Assembly (NCBI GenBank): GCA_016283355.1
Contig: JAEEMS010000023.1
Coordinates: forward strand, 29,451-93,450
Length of the DNA: 64,000 bases
Source: Elusimicrobiaceae bacterium
GTDB taxonomy: Bacteria > Elusimicrobiota > Elusimicrobia > Elusimicrobiales > Elusimicrobiaceae
Direction of reading: 5' to 3'
Shown: positions 35,590 to 44,297 of the stretch, piece after piece
How the letters are laid out: every line of letters begins with the position of its first letter
Position numbering within the stretch: position 1 is the first letter of the stretch
The notes under the pieces: model-generated
What the model was told of the DNA's origin: nothing
The model's database searches: none
The model's input: only the letters and a program-made list of their open reading frames with translations
Translations under genes and position numbers: made by a program

Positions 35590-36161
35590 TCTCCCTGTGC
35601 GTTAAGTTGGGCCGCTACTATCTTTTGCATTTTTTGTATGCCCCGGTGGCAATCCGCAAGAACGGTGCCTAAAGGGCGGTCCAACAATTCTGCCATTTCC
35701 TTAAAAGACAAATACTGGCGCAAATAAATTACTTCTCTCTGGCGGGGAGATAACTGCTCCGCCGCTTGTTGGATGATTGTTTGCGTTTCTTGGGCGGAAA
35801 GCGCCTCTAACATGGAGGGGGATCCGTCTGGTAATGTATCATGCAGAAACGCATTACCTTCTTCATCCGTTTGATCCAACGAAGTTATTTTTTTCTCATC
35901 CCGTAAATAATTAAACACTTTATTACGAGCCGTTAAAAATAACCAACTTTTAAATTTCCCTTGTGCTTTGTAATCAGCCGCATGACGGAAGAAAGCTAAA
36001 AATGCTTCTTGAAACAAATCTCCGGCGGCTCCTTCATCTTGTACCATTGATAAAATATACTGGTACAATGAATTTTTATAACGCAGCACTAGCTGTTCAA
36101 AGGCTTCGTTGGAACCTTGCTTAAAGAGCAAAACCAATTCATCATCTGTTTTATCCATCAT
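35580..36161 (-). CDS. ECF-family RNA polymerase sigma factor
   Basis: A 193-residue sigma-70 factor with regions 2 and 4 only. Region 2: GSNEAFEQLVLRYKNSLYQYIL…DLFQEAFLAFFRHAADYK…FKSWLFLTARNKVFNYLRD; region 4: LSPRQREVIYLRQYLSFKEMAELLDRPLGTVLADCHRGIQKM. It directs polymerase to stress promoters when freed from the anti-sigma factor encoded next. A GGAG site precedes it. The 58-base gap upstream has a direct repeat ACTATGTG (13 bases apart), which may be regulatory. Confidence 0.94.
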   Translation of the reverse strand: MMDKTDDELVLLFKQGSNEAFEQLVLRYKNSLYQYILSMVQDEGAAGDLFQEAFLAFFRHAADYKAQGKFKSWLFLTARNKVFNYLRDEKKITSLDQTDEEGNAFLHDTLPDGSPSMLEALSAQETQTIIQQAAEQLSPRQREVIYLRQYLSFKEMAELLDRPLGTVLADCHRGIQKMQKIVAAQLNAQGECI

Positions 36162-36219
36162 AGGATTGGCTCCACATAGTTATAACACATAGTATCTTAA
36201 TTTTATTGCACTTTATTTA

Positions 36220-37449
36220 TTATTCGTAGCGCAACGCATCAATCGGAGTGAGTTTCGAGGCCTTATACGCCGGGTAATAGCCAAAGAAAATCCCCGTAGC
36301 CGCAGAAAATCCGGCCGACACTAATACCGCCCATACAGACAACTCTGCTGAGAGCGACATATATTTTGCCACAAAAACTGTAAATATGATTCCCAAGATA
36401 ATTCCTATTAAACCGCCCAAACAAGAAAGCGTCATAGATTCCACTAAAAATTGCAAGCGGATATTCCAGCTGGTAGCACCGATAGCCATACGGATACCAA
36501 TTTCCCGGGTACGCTCTGTAACAGATACTAGCATGATGTTCATGACGCCTATACCGCCTACCAGTAACGATACCGCACCGATAATTCCTAAAAATAAGCT
36601 CATGGTTGTAGCTGTACTTTTGGCCTGTTCCACAAAAGAGGCCATATCATCCAATTGGAAATCGTCTTTTCCCAACGGATGAATGTGGTGTGTATTGCGT
36701 ACCGTATTTTGAATATCTACTTTTGTATTTTCGATTTTATTAAAATCCGACACTTTAATGACTACGCGGTCCAGTGCCCGACGATTAGAATTACTCCATC
36801 CACCCGCATTCATCTTTACTTTCCCGGTGGTATACGGAATGAGCGCTCCTTCATCAATATTAAACCCAAATCCAGTAGATCCGGTTTTCTTTGTGACACC
36901 CACCACTTTAAATGGAATATTGTCTAAAACGACTGTTTTATCCAACGGATCCACATCCCCAAAAATCGTCTGTGCGGATGTAGCCCCAATTACCATTACC
37001 TGTGTATAGTTAGAAATTTCTTTTTCTGAGAAAGGACGCCCTTTTTCTACATCCCAACCATATGCCTTAAAGATATCGGTGTCTGTAGCCAATACGCTTA
37101 ATCCAACACTCGTATTTTTATATTTTACGTTGAAACTCGTCTGGATATACGGCGCTGCGGCATCTACTCCTTCAACTTCACGAATTGCAATTACGTCATC
37201 CATTGTCACATCTTTAGGAGAAGAAATACTTTCATCCAAATCCCACGGTTGGCGCAGGAAGATGATATTCGTACCCATATTGGAAAAACGATCTGAAATA
37301 CTTTTTTTGGTAGCCGAACCGACTGCCAATACCGTAATTACAGCGGCTACACCGATGATGATACCCAAACTGGTCAGCGCGGCACGCATCTTGTTGGCAA
37401 AGATGGCTTTTAGCGAAATCTTAAAAATAGCGTAAAAAGAATCGATCAT
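36220..37449 (-). CDS. MacB-like ABC transporter permease
   Basis: A 409-residue FtsX/MacB-type permease. One N-terminal span (about 20-45, LTSLGIIIGVAAVITVLAVG), a ~230-residue periplasmic MacB_PCD domain, then three spans at the C-terminus (…GGIGVMNIMLVSVTERTREIGIRMAIGA…). The ATPase is a separate gene whose stop overlaps this start, so this is the split form of MacB. It works with the adaptor and TolC-like protein encoded upstream. Confidence 0.94.
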   Translation of the reverse strand: MIDSFYAIFKISLKAIFANKMRAALTSLGIIIGVAAVITVLAVGSATKKSISDRFSNMGTNIIFLRQPWDLDESISSPKDVTMDDVIAIREVEGVDAAAPYIQTSFNVKYKNTSVGLSVLATDTDIFKAYGWDVEKGRPFSEKEISNYTQVMVIGATSAQTIFGDVDPLDKTVVLDNIPFKVVGVTKKTGSTGFGFNIDEGALIPYTTGKVKMNAGGWSNSNRRALDRVVIKVSDFNKIENTKVDIQNTVRNTHHIHPLGKDDFQLDDMASFVEQAKSTATTMSLFLGIIGAVSLLVGGIGVMNIMLVSVTERTREIGIRMAIGATSWNIRLQFLVESMTLSCLGGLIGIILGIIFTVFVAKYMSLSAELSVWAVLVSAGFSAATGIFFGYYPAYKASKLTPIDALRYE

Positions 37450-38132
37450 TTTTTCACCTCGTCGCTTACTTTTTGTCCGTCTTTGAATTTAATGAGACGG
37501 GAAGCATACTGCGCAATATCCGGCTCGTGCGTAATAAGAATAATCGTTTTACCCATTTCTTTATTAAGGCGCGTAAAAAGATCCATTACCTCAATACTCA
37601 TTTTTGTATCCAAATTCCCGGTAGGTTCGTCGGCAAAAATAATAGGGGCATCACATACCAAACTACGAGCAATGGCAACACGTTGTTGTTGCCCGCCGGA
37701 CAACTGATTGGGTAAGTGATGGGCACGCGCAGCCAATCCTACCGCTTCCAATGCTTCCATGGCTTTTTTATGGCGTTCACTTGCCGGCGTGTGATTGTAA
37801 ATCATAGGGAGCTCTACATTTTCAATTGCCGTCGTACGTTTAATTAAGTTAAATCCCTGAAATACAAAACCGATTTTGTGATTACGAACGCCTGCCAGTT
37901 TAGATAAATCCGTAGCCGTCACATCAATACCGTCCAACATATACGTACCGCGCGTGGGTTTATCCAAACATCCCAAAATATTCATGAATGTCGATTTTCC
38001 TGAACCAGAGGGCCCCATTACCGCCACGAATTCGCCTTTTTCAATGGAAACACTGACCCCATTGAGGGCTTTCACTTCCACGTCCCCGACGGTGTAAATT
38101 TTATACAAATCGCGCGTATCAATAAGCGACAT
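37446..38132 (-). CDS. ABC transporter ATP-binding protein (MacB/LolD type)
   Basis: A 228-residue ATPase. Walker A GPSGSGKST (40-48), Q-loop FVFQGFNL, signature LSGGQQQRVAIARSL, Walker B IIFADEPTGNLD and the H-loop THEPD are all intact. It energises the MacB-like permease next to it. The stop overlaps the permease start by four bases. Confidence 0.96.
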   Translation of the reverse strand: MSLIDTRDLYKIYTVGDVEVKALNGVSVSIEKGEFVAVMGPSGSGKSTFMNILGCLDKPTRGTYMLDGIDVTATDLSKLAGVRNHKIGFVFQGFNLIKRTTAIENVELPMIYNHTPASERHKKAMEALEAVGLAARAHHLPNQLSGGQQQRVAIARSLVCDAPIIFADEPTGNLDTKMSIEVMDLFTRLNKEMGKTIILITHEPDIAQYASRLIKFKDGQKVSDEVKK

Positions 38133-38141
38133 ATTTTCCTC

Positions 38142-39395
38142 CTAACGTCGTCTACCACCCATGCCGCCACCTCCTCTAGGAGGTGTCATTCTCGCCATAC
38201 CGACTGCTTTCAAATTATTTTCACCGATAATCACCATATCTCCTTCTTGGATATCTCCACCGGTAATTTCCGTTTTCTTGGTAGCAATGATACCAATTTG
38301 AACATCTACCCGCTTGGGAGCTTGCCCTTTTTCCATTTTCCAAACGCCCGTATTTTCGTACGTTTGTTTATTAAAAGAGGGGGAAAAGCGTAATGCTTCG
38401 TTCGGTACGGTAAGTACCCCTTTTTTATCGGTTGTGTAAATCGTCATCGTAGCCGTCATCCCTGGTTTTAAGCGCAGATCTTGGTTATCTACGTCTACAA
38501 TTACCGTGTAGGAAGTGCTACTGGAAGAACCCGAACCGGACGAATCCACATAATTGGTACGCACTTGGCGAACCATTCCTTTAAATTTTTCGCCCATATA
38601 ACCGTCCAGGGTAAACTCTGCAGCTTGACCGGCTTTTATCTTCACAATATCGGCCTCCGACACTTTCGCTTCAATCTGCATTTTGGTTAAATCTTGCGCC
38701 ACTACAAATAACTCCGGTGTAGAGAACCCGGCTGTAATGGTTTGTCCTTCGCTTACTTTTTTGGTCAGCACCACGCCGTCGATTGGTGAAACAATTTTCG
38801 TATTGGACAAATTCTTTTCTGCCGTGTCCAAGTTGGCTTGCGCACGCGACACACTGGCTTTCGCTGCACTGAGAGAACTGGTAGCGTTGGCATAAGACAA
38901 TTCATATTCTTCCAAATTTACTTTGGATACATAATTCTTTGCATAAAGCGCTTTGTAACGTTCATAATTCAACTTTGACAAATCATACGCTTTTTTAGTG
39001 GAAGCGTAACTCTCTTTGGCGGATGAAAGAGCGGCTTTGGCCTCTTCCAAACTGGCTAAGATTTGTGTTTGATCAATCACCGCCATTAAATCTCCTTTTT
39101 TTACTTCCGAGTTATAGTCCACATAAATTTTTTGAATTTCCCCGGACACAAGTGCCCCGATCTGGGTCGTATTGACCGGATTAATCGGGCCCGAGGCCTC
39201 TACAATATCCACAATATCGCCTTTTTCCACTTTGGCCATGCGATACGGAGGCAATTGGCGTTTGGAGCCCGTACAAGCTTTAAGCCCCCACAAAGCAATA
39301 ACCAACAAAATTAAAACAATGAGTTTTAACCACCAAGCTATTGCTTTAAATTTCGTCCAAATTGATTTGAACAAGTTTTTAATTTTCGTCATCAT
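38142..39395 (-). CDS. MacA-like periplasmic adaptor (membrane fusion protein)
   Basis: A 417-residue HlyD/RND-type adaptor. An N-terminal membrane anchor (about 20-40) is followed by the lipoyl halves (GDIVDIVEASGPINPVNT… and SPIDGVVLTKKVSEGQTI), a long alpha-hairpin rich in Ala/Glu/Lys (about 110-185), beta-barrel and membrane-proximal domains, and a Gly/Arg-rich tail. It bridges the MacB-like permease and the TolC-like channel. Confidence 0.93.
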   Translation of the reverse strand: MMTKIKNLFKSIWTKFKAIAWWLKLIVLILLVIALWGLKACTGSKRQLPPYRMAKVEKGDIVDIVEASGPINPVNTTQIGALVSGEIQKIYVDYNSEVKKGDLMAVIDQTQILASLEEAKAALSSAKESYASTKKAYDLSKLNYERYKALYAKNYVSKVNLEEYELSYANATSSLSAAKASVSRAQANLDTAEKNLSNTKIVSPIDGVVLTKKVSEGQTITAGFSTPELFVVAQDLTKMQIEAKVSEADIVKIKAGQAAEFTLDGYMGEKFKGMVRQVRTNYVDSSGSGSSSSTSYTVIVDVDNQDLRLKPGMTATMTIYTTDKKGVLTVPNEALRFSPSFNKQTYENTGVWKMEKGQAPKRVDVQIGIIATKKTEITGGDIQEGDMVIIGENNLKAVGMARMTPPRGGGGMGGRRR

Positions 39396-39396
39396 A

Positions 39397-40755
39397 TTAA
39401 TAAGTCCCCATGGATTGTTTTAAATCAGCCACCGCAGAAGCATAGTCGTACCGAGCGGTCAACAAACTTAATTCTGCATCCGTGTAAGCGGCTTCCGCAT
39501 CTTTCAGTTCGATAATATCCCCAATTCCTTCATTATAGCGGCCTTGTGCAAGGTCTAAATTTTCTTTGGCTTTTTCCGCATTCAATTCCGCTATCGGGAT
39601 ACTTTCTTTTGCTTCTTCCATCTTTATATACGCATTTTGCACTTCTAAGAAAACATTGTTAAGCAAGTTACGCGTGTTATTTTCTGTGCTTTGCAAATTA
39701 AGTTTCGCTTGTTTGACGCCGTTGTACGTTTTGAATGCATTAAAGATTGGAATTTCAATCCCAACGGCCAAGCGAGCGTCTTCATTATCCAAATGGAAAT
39801 CATCGCCATTTTTAGAAAACCCCGCCATAAAAGATAACGTCGGGAAATAAGCTGCTTTTGCTTGATTTAATCGCATTTGGCTCAATTTCAAATTCAACCG
39901 GGAAACATCCACATCCGGGCGGTTTTCATAGGCCGTTTTAACTGTTTCCTCAAACGACAAATCAAATGATTCTTTACCCTCATCCTCTTCAATATCCAAA
40001 ATATTGGTCGTTGTAATTCCCAATGTATTGGCTAAGGTAGCGGAAGCCGTTTTAACCGTATTTTTAGCGCGAATTAAACGAAGTTCTTCATTATTTAAAT
40101 TTACTTCGGCCGTCGTTACATCCACTTTAGGACGCAAACCAAGTTCATAATACTCAGAGGTACGGTCAAATTGTTCCTTATATACGTCCCGCGATTGCGT
40201 TCGTATATCTACAGTCCGTCGGGCTGAAAGCAATGCATAATAATTTTTCTTGACCGTACGGATAATATCATTTTTCACACTTTCAAATTCTAATTCGGCC
40301 TGTTCTGCTTCCACCTGTTTCATTTTTACGTTACGGGCTAAATCCGTTACGCCGCGCAAAGACAACGTAGCTTCAGCCGCCACATTCCCCGCATGGTTTT
40401 CTACCGTCGGGGATCCGGACGTTTTATGCGTTGTGTATGTTTCGCCGGCGGTAACTTCGGCAGTCGGCAAGAAATTTCCCTTAGCCAAGTTCACTTCCAC
40501 CTGCGCCATTTGTTTTTGTAATGAAGCGCTCACCGCTTTGGTACTGTTAGCAAGTGCCAAGTCGATACAATCTTGCAAAGTAATCCTGCCGTTGACATCA
40601 GGAAGAGGGTTTCCGTCAATGCTTGACGTAGCCGTTACTCCGTGTACAGATTGCTCCGCCGGATCGACAGGAGCCGTAACTTTCGCAGCATTGCCTTTTG
40701 CCGGCCCGATAATCACAAATATTGCCAAAAAGATAAGTAATTTAATATTTTTCAT
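39397..40755 (-). CDS. TolC-like outer membrane efflux protein
   Basis: About 452 residues with a signal peptide (MKNIKLLIFLAIFVIIGPAKG). Two repeats of the outer membrane efflux family can be seen: RITLQDCIDLALANSTKAVSASL at the start and FEETVKTAYENRPDVDVSRLNLKLSQ in the middle, with long helices rich in Asn/Ala. It is the first gene of the exporter operon. TACAAT on the minus strand ends nine bases before the ATG at 40755, so the leader is nearly absent; an upstream ATG at 40764 abuts the -10 and is less likely. Confidence 0.92.
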   Translation of the reverse strand: MKNIKLLIFLAIFVIIGPAKGNAAKVTAPVDPAEQSVHGVTATSSIDGNPLPDVNGRITLQDCIDLALANSTKAVSASLQKQMAQVEVNLAKGNFLPTAEVTAGETYTTHKTSGSPTVENHAGNVAAEATLSLRGVTDLARNVKMKQVEAEQAELEFESVKNDIIRTVKKNYYALLSARRTVDIRTQSRDVYKEQFDRTSEYYELGLRPKVDVTTAEVNLNNEELRLIRAKNTVKTASATLANTLGITTTNILDIEEDEGKESFDLSFEETVKTAYENRPDVDVSRLNLKLSQMRLNQAKAAYFPTLSFMAGFSKNGDDFHLDNEDARLAVGIEIPIFNAFKTYNGVKQAKLNLQSTENNTRNLLNNVFLEVQNAYIKMEEAKESIPIAELNAEKAKENLDLAQGRYNEGIGDIIELKDAEAAYTDAELSLLTARYDYASAVADLKQSMGTY

Positions 40756-40852
40756 ATTTATCATATTGTACTAATTAATGGGATTACTTTGGAAAACACA
40801 TCCGCACGCGTTTTTATTGCAATTGCACTTTTGGACTAGATGCTACTTTTAG

Positions 40853-40858
40853 TATAAT
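40853..40858 (+). promoter_or_regulatory. Promoter -10 of the DUF486 gene (leaderless)
   Basis: TATAAT (40853-40858) with -35 TTGGAC (40831-40836) at 16 bp. Six bases separate the -10 from the ATG at 40865, and no ribosome site fits between. Confidence 0.65.
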
Positions 40859-40864
40859 AAGTAT

Positions 40865-41197
40865 ATGTGGCAAACGATTCTTCTACTCGCTGCGGCCAAC
40901 TTATTTATGACGATAGCCTGGTACTGGCACCTAAAATTCAAATCCAGCGCACTGTGGCTGGTAATTTTGGTTAGTTGGGGTATTGCATTTATTGAGTACT
41001 GTTTACAGGTCCCTGCCAACCGTATAGGCAGCAATTATTTCTCTGTTACCCAACTTAAGGTAATGCAAGAAATTCTTACTCTCATTGTATTTGCTGTATT
41101 TTCCGCGTGGTATTTCAAGGAAAGTTTTAAATGGAACCATTTAGTAGGGTTCCTCTGCTTAGTAGCAGCCGTATTTTTTGTATTTAAAAAATGGTAA
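40865..41197 (+). CDS. DUF486/DMT-family small membrane protein
   Basis: A 110-residue protein with four hydrophobic spans and the DUF486 hallmarks MTIAWYWHLKF, ISWGIAFIEYCLQVPANRIG (seen here as VSWGIAFIEYCLQVPANRIG) and YFSVTQLKVMQEILTL. The family resembles half of a DMT transporter; its substrate is unknown. Confidence 0.93.
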   Translation: MWQTILLLAAANLFMTIAWYWHLKFKSSALWLVILVSWGIAFIEYCLQVPANRIGSNYFSVTQLKVMQEILTLIVFAVFSAWYFKESFKWNHLVGFLCLVAAVFFVFKKW

Positions 41198-41241
41198 ACT
41201 CCGCGTGCATGCCTGCTTCCATTTTTATATAATAAGGGTAT

Positions 41242-41931
41242 ATGACGAACGCAAATAAACAAACAAAATCACTCTCTTCCGCTCAAACAGCCGAAGAAAA
41301 AGATGTCCTCGTTTCCTTTTTTTCAAACATTTGGAAATCTTGCAAAAAACACAAAGAAGCGGTTTTAACCGCGTTAGTTATTTTGGTAATTGTCTGGGTA
41401 CTGGGTTATGCCTATTCTGCCTATGTACGCCAACGCACGGAAAAATCGTGGGCGGCTTACTACCAAGCACAAATGACACTCATGTCCGGCAATGAAGCCG
41501 AGGGAATGCAATTGCTCGACAAATTAGCAACGGATTTTTCCAATACATCTGCAGCTAATTATGGCCAATTATTGAAAGCGGATATTTTGTATTCTAATGA
41601 AAATTATGCTCAGGCGGCTGATGTTTACAAAAAGCTCGTCAAAGCTAATAACAAAATGGTCCGCACGGTGGCATCTTTATCGTTGGCAGCTTCGTTACAA
41701 GCCACCAAAGATTATGCCGGGGCTATACAAGCGGCATCCCAATTTATTGCGCACAATTCTAAAAGTTTTGCCCTTCCGCAAGCTTACTTAACACTTGCCA
41801 TGAGCCAAGAATTGGCCGGCAACAAACAAGAAGCCATCGACGCCTACAAATACTTATTGGAAAACTATACCAAAACTTATTTTGGTGTAGTAGCTAATGA
41901 CAAAATTACCGCTTTGCAAAAACAAAACTAA
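41242..41931 (+). CDS. Membrane-anchored TPR protein (YfgM-like)
   Basis: A 229-residue protein. One span near residues 40-60 (AVLTALVILVIVWVLGYAY) follows a cytoplasmic N-terminus, and the rest carries tetratricopeptide-like helical pairs (…YGQLLKADILYSNENYAQAADVYKKLV…, …AYLTLAMSQELAGNKQEAIDAYKYLLENY…). This layout is that of YfgM, a chaperone-linked inner membrane protein. TATAAT (41228-41233) lies eight bases before the ATG. Confidence 0.8.
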   Translation: MTNANKQTKSLSSAQTAEEKDVLVSFFSNIWKSCKKHKEAVLTALVILVIVWVLGYAYSAYVRQRTEKSWAAYYQAQMTLMSGNEAEGMQLLDKLATDFSNTSAANYGQLLKADILYSNENYAQAADVYKKLVKANNKMVRTVASLSLAASLQATKDYAGAIQAASQFIAHNSKSFALPQAYLTLAMSQELAGNKQEAIDAYKYLLENYTKTYFGVVANDKITALQKQN

Positions 41932-41936
41932 AAATT

Positions 41937-41965
41937 ATATACCCCGCCCGTAAAGCGGGGTATAT
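41937..41965 (+). terminator. Terminator after the TPR gene
   Basis: An 11-bp stem ATATACCCCGC / GCGGGGTATAT with a 7-base loop, followed by TGTGT. Confidence 0.75.
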
Positions 41966-41993
41966 TGTGTACAAACACACTTGAGAGACAATT

Positions 41994-43214
41994 ATGAAAA
42001 TAAAACAACTAGCAGTACTCGTCTTATCCGTCCTAGCCGTTAATTCTTACGGCGCAGGATTTGCCCTGTATGAATACAGTGGCCGCACAACCGCTATGGG
42101 TGGGGCCGTAATGGCAAGTGACGCCGAACCTGCTGCTTTGGCCACAAACCCCTCTCTCATTACCGAGTTAGATCGTGTACAGGTACAAGCATCTGCTACA
42201 TTGGTGCGCCCGAAAGCCACTACCACCATCGCCGGAAACACCAGTTCTTTTGAAGATGAAACTTTCTTTTTGCCTAGCGCATATGCTACGGCTAAACTCA
42301 GTGAGCAAATTAGCTTTGGTATTGGAGCTTTTACGCGTTATGGTTTAGGCGGAAAATATAAAAATTATCAAACCTGGACCGGCAGCAACTTGGCCTACGA
42401 GGTAAATTTGGAAACCCTTTCGATTACACCAACTATTGCCGTACATGCTAGTGATGAATGGTCACTAGCTATGGGACTCGAAGCCATGACTATTGATTTC
42501 ACCCAAAAGATGTATATGCAAGCATTGTCCGATTCATTTAAAATTCACGGTACAGGTGTGGCCTGGGGGGGAAATTATTCCTTCACTTATCGTCCGAACT
42601 GGGCAGAACGTTGGTCTTTCGGAGGTATGTACCGCACAAAAGTCAAACAAGAACTTTCCGGTTATGTACGTACGGCCAGCGGTAACACATATCCAGCCCC
42701 ATTAAATATGAAAAATGCGGATGCGTTGGGTTATATTACTCTTCCCGACAGCATTTCTTTTGGTACCGCTTTCCGCGCAACCGATAACTGGACATTGGAA
42801 GCTGGCGTTGTGGGCACTTTCTGGAGTTCTTATGACCAAATTTTGATTGAATACAAAAATGAATTTACCAGCCCGGATATTAAGAACCAAAAAAAATATA
42901 AAGATGTTATCCGCGTAAACTTCGGTACGGAATATAAAATCAACAAAAACTGGACGGTCCGTGCGGGATACACCTTTGATCAATCCCCTATCAACGACCA
43001 CTACATGGACACCTTGGTCCCCGCTGATGACAGGCATCTCCTCAGCGCCGGCGTAGGATACCACGCGAATACGTGGAGTGCCGACCTAGGTTATTCCCAT
43101 ATCTTCATCAAAGATTTAAGTGGCACTACCAGCGCGCAATATAGCAACTTACCCGCTAAATATACCGATGGTTCTAGCGACGTTATTTCCTTCACCTTCG
43201 GCTATAAATTCTAA
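41994..43214 (+). CDS. FadL/OmpP1-family outer membrane transporter
   Basis: A 406-residue beta-barrel protein. The signal peptide ends near YGA, and the mature N-terminus GFALYEYSGRTTAMGGAVMASDAEPAALATNP is the FadL hatch signature (G.al.e.sar..g.a.ag.a..aa....NPA). Many amphipathic strands follow, ending with aromatic FGYKF. It imports hydrophobic compounds across the outer membrane. Confidence 0.93.
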   Translation: MKIKQLAVLVLSVLAVNSYGAGFALYEYSGRTTAMGGAVMASDAEPAALATNPSLITELDRVQVQASATLVRPKATTTIAGNTSSFEDETFFLPSAYATAKLSEQISFGIGAFTRYGLGGKYKNYQTWTGSNLAYEVNLETLSITPTIAVHASDEWSLAMGLEAMTIDFTQKMYMQALSDSFKIHGTGVAWGGNYSFTYRPNWAERWSFGGMYRTKVKQELSGYVRTASGNTYPAPLNMKNADALGYITLPDSISFGTAFRATDNWTLEAGVVGTFWSSYDQILIEYKNEFTSPDIKNQKKYKDVIRVNFGTEYKINKNWTVRAGYTFDQSPINDHYMDTLVPADDRHLLSAGVGYHANTWSADLGYSHIFIKDLSGTTSAQYSNLPAKYTDGSSDVISFTFGYKF

Positions 43215-43226
43215 ACAAAACTAATC

Positions 43227-43258
43227 AAAAGGTCCGCTATCAAGGCGGACCTTTTTCT
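43227..43258 (+). terminator. Terminator after the FadL-family gene
   Basis: AAAAGGTCCGC / GCGGACCTTTT, 11-bp stem with a 7-base loop, followed by TCTTTT. Confidence 0.9.
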
Positions 43259-43294
43259 TTTATATAATAGAAACAGATGAAAGAGGGAGGATTT

Positions 43295-44254
43295 ATGAGT
43301 AATTGTGAAATCAATAACCGCAAAGTAGCTATCGTCGGATGTGGATTTGTGGGATCCGCCAGCGCATTTGCGCTCATGCAAAGCGGATTATTTTCTGAAA
43401 TGGTACTAATTGATTCCGACCAACGCAAAGCCGAAGGAGAGGCAATGGATATTTCCCACGGCGAGGCCTACGCCCGACCCATGAATATCTACGCCGGAAA
43501 TTATGATGACGCTAAAGATGCCGCCATTATTATCATTACTGCCGGGGCCAATCAAAAACCGGGGGAAACACGTCTTGATCTCGTGCAAAAAAATGTCGGA
43601 ATTTTTAAATCTATCGTACCAGAAATTGCCAAACGTAATTACAAAGGCATTTTGCTTGTAGTAGCAAACCCCGTCGATATTTTAACTTATACAGCTTTTA
43701 AACTAAGCGGTCTGCCAGAAAGCCACGTCATTGGGTCCGGCACTGTGCTTGATACAGCACGTTTCCGCGAAAATTTGGGCAATCATTTGGGCGTAGATAG
43801 CCGCAGCGTACACGCTTTTATCATCGGTGAACACGGAGACAGCGAAATCCCCGTTTGGAGCACAGCTAATATTGCCGGTGTGCCGATTAATCAATTTTGC
43901 GAAGTGCGCGGCCATTTTGCACACCAAGAAGCGATGGAGCGTATCGCTCACGAAGTAAAAATGAGCGCGTACGAAATTATTGAACGCAAAAAAGCAACAT
44001 ATTATGGTATAGCCATGGCCGTTAAACGAATTTGCGAATGTATCGTGCGAGATGAGAAATCAGTTCTACCTGTTTCCAATATGATGCACGGTGCGTTTGG
44101 TATCACGGATATTACAATGAGTATGCCGGCTGTCGTCGGTCGTGACGGCATTGAACTTCAAATGCCCATTACGCTAAACGCAAAAGAAACAAAGGCGTTG
44201 CAGAATTCCGCCGCATTACTCAAAAAAACTGCCGCCTCCGCCGGGATTGAATAA
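43295..44254 (+). CDS. ldh: L-lactate dehydrogenase
   Basis: A 319-residue NAD-dependent enzyme. VAIVGCGFVGSASAF is the NAD fold, AGANQKPGETRLDL holds the specificity Gln (lactate rather than malate) and Arg, VANPVDILTY, the active-site IGEHGDSEIPVWS and the final PAVVGRDG follow. It regenerates NAD+ in fermentation. The ATG at 43295 follows GGAGGA; an upstream ATG at 43277 would add six unlikely residues. Confidence 0.95.
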   Translation: MSNCEINNRKVAIVGCGFVGSASAFALMQSGLFSEMVLIDSDQRKAEGEAMDISHGEAYARPMNIYAGNYDDAKDAAIIIITAGANQKPGETRLDLVQKNVGIFKSIVPEIAKRNYKGILLVVANPVDILTYTAFKLSGLPESHVIGSGTVLDTARFRENLGNHLGVDSRSVHAFIIGEHGDSEIPVWSTANIAGVPINQFCEVRGHFAHQEAMERIAHEVKMSAYEIIERKKATYYGIAMAVKRICECIVRDEKSVLPVSNMMHGAFGITDITMSMPAVVGRDGIELQMPITLNAKETKALQNSAALLKKTAASAGIE

Positions 44255-44266
44255 ATAGCAAAAAAT

Positions 44267-44297
44267 AAAAACGGAGATAAACTATATCTCCGTTTTT
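44267..44297. terminator. Bidirectional terminator between ldh and mutY
   Basis: A 13-bp stem AAAAACGGAGATA / TATCTCCGTTTTT with T runs on both strands; its right arm overlaps the last codons of mutY. Confidence 0.88.
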
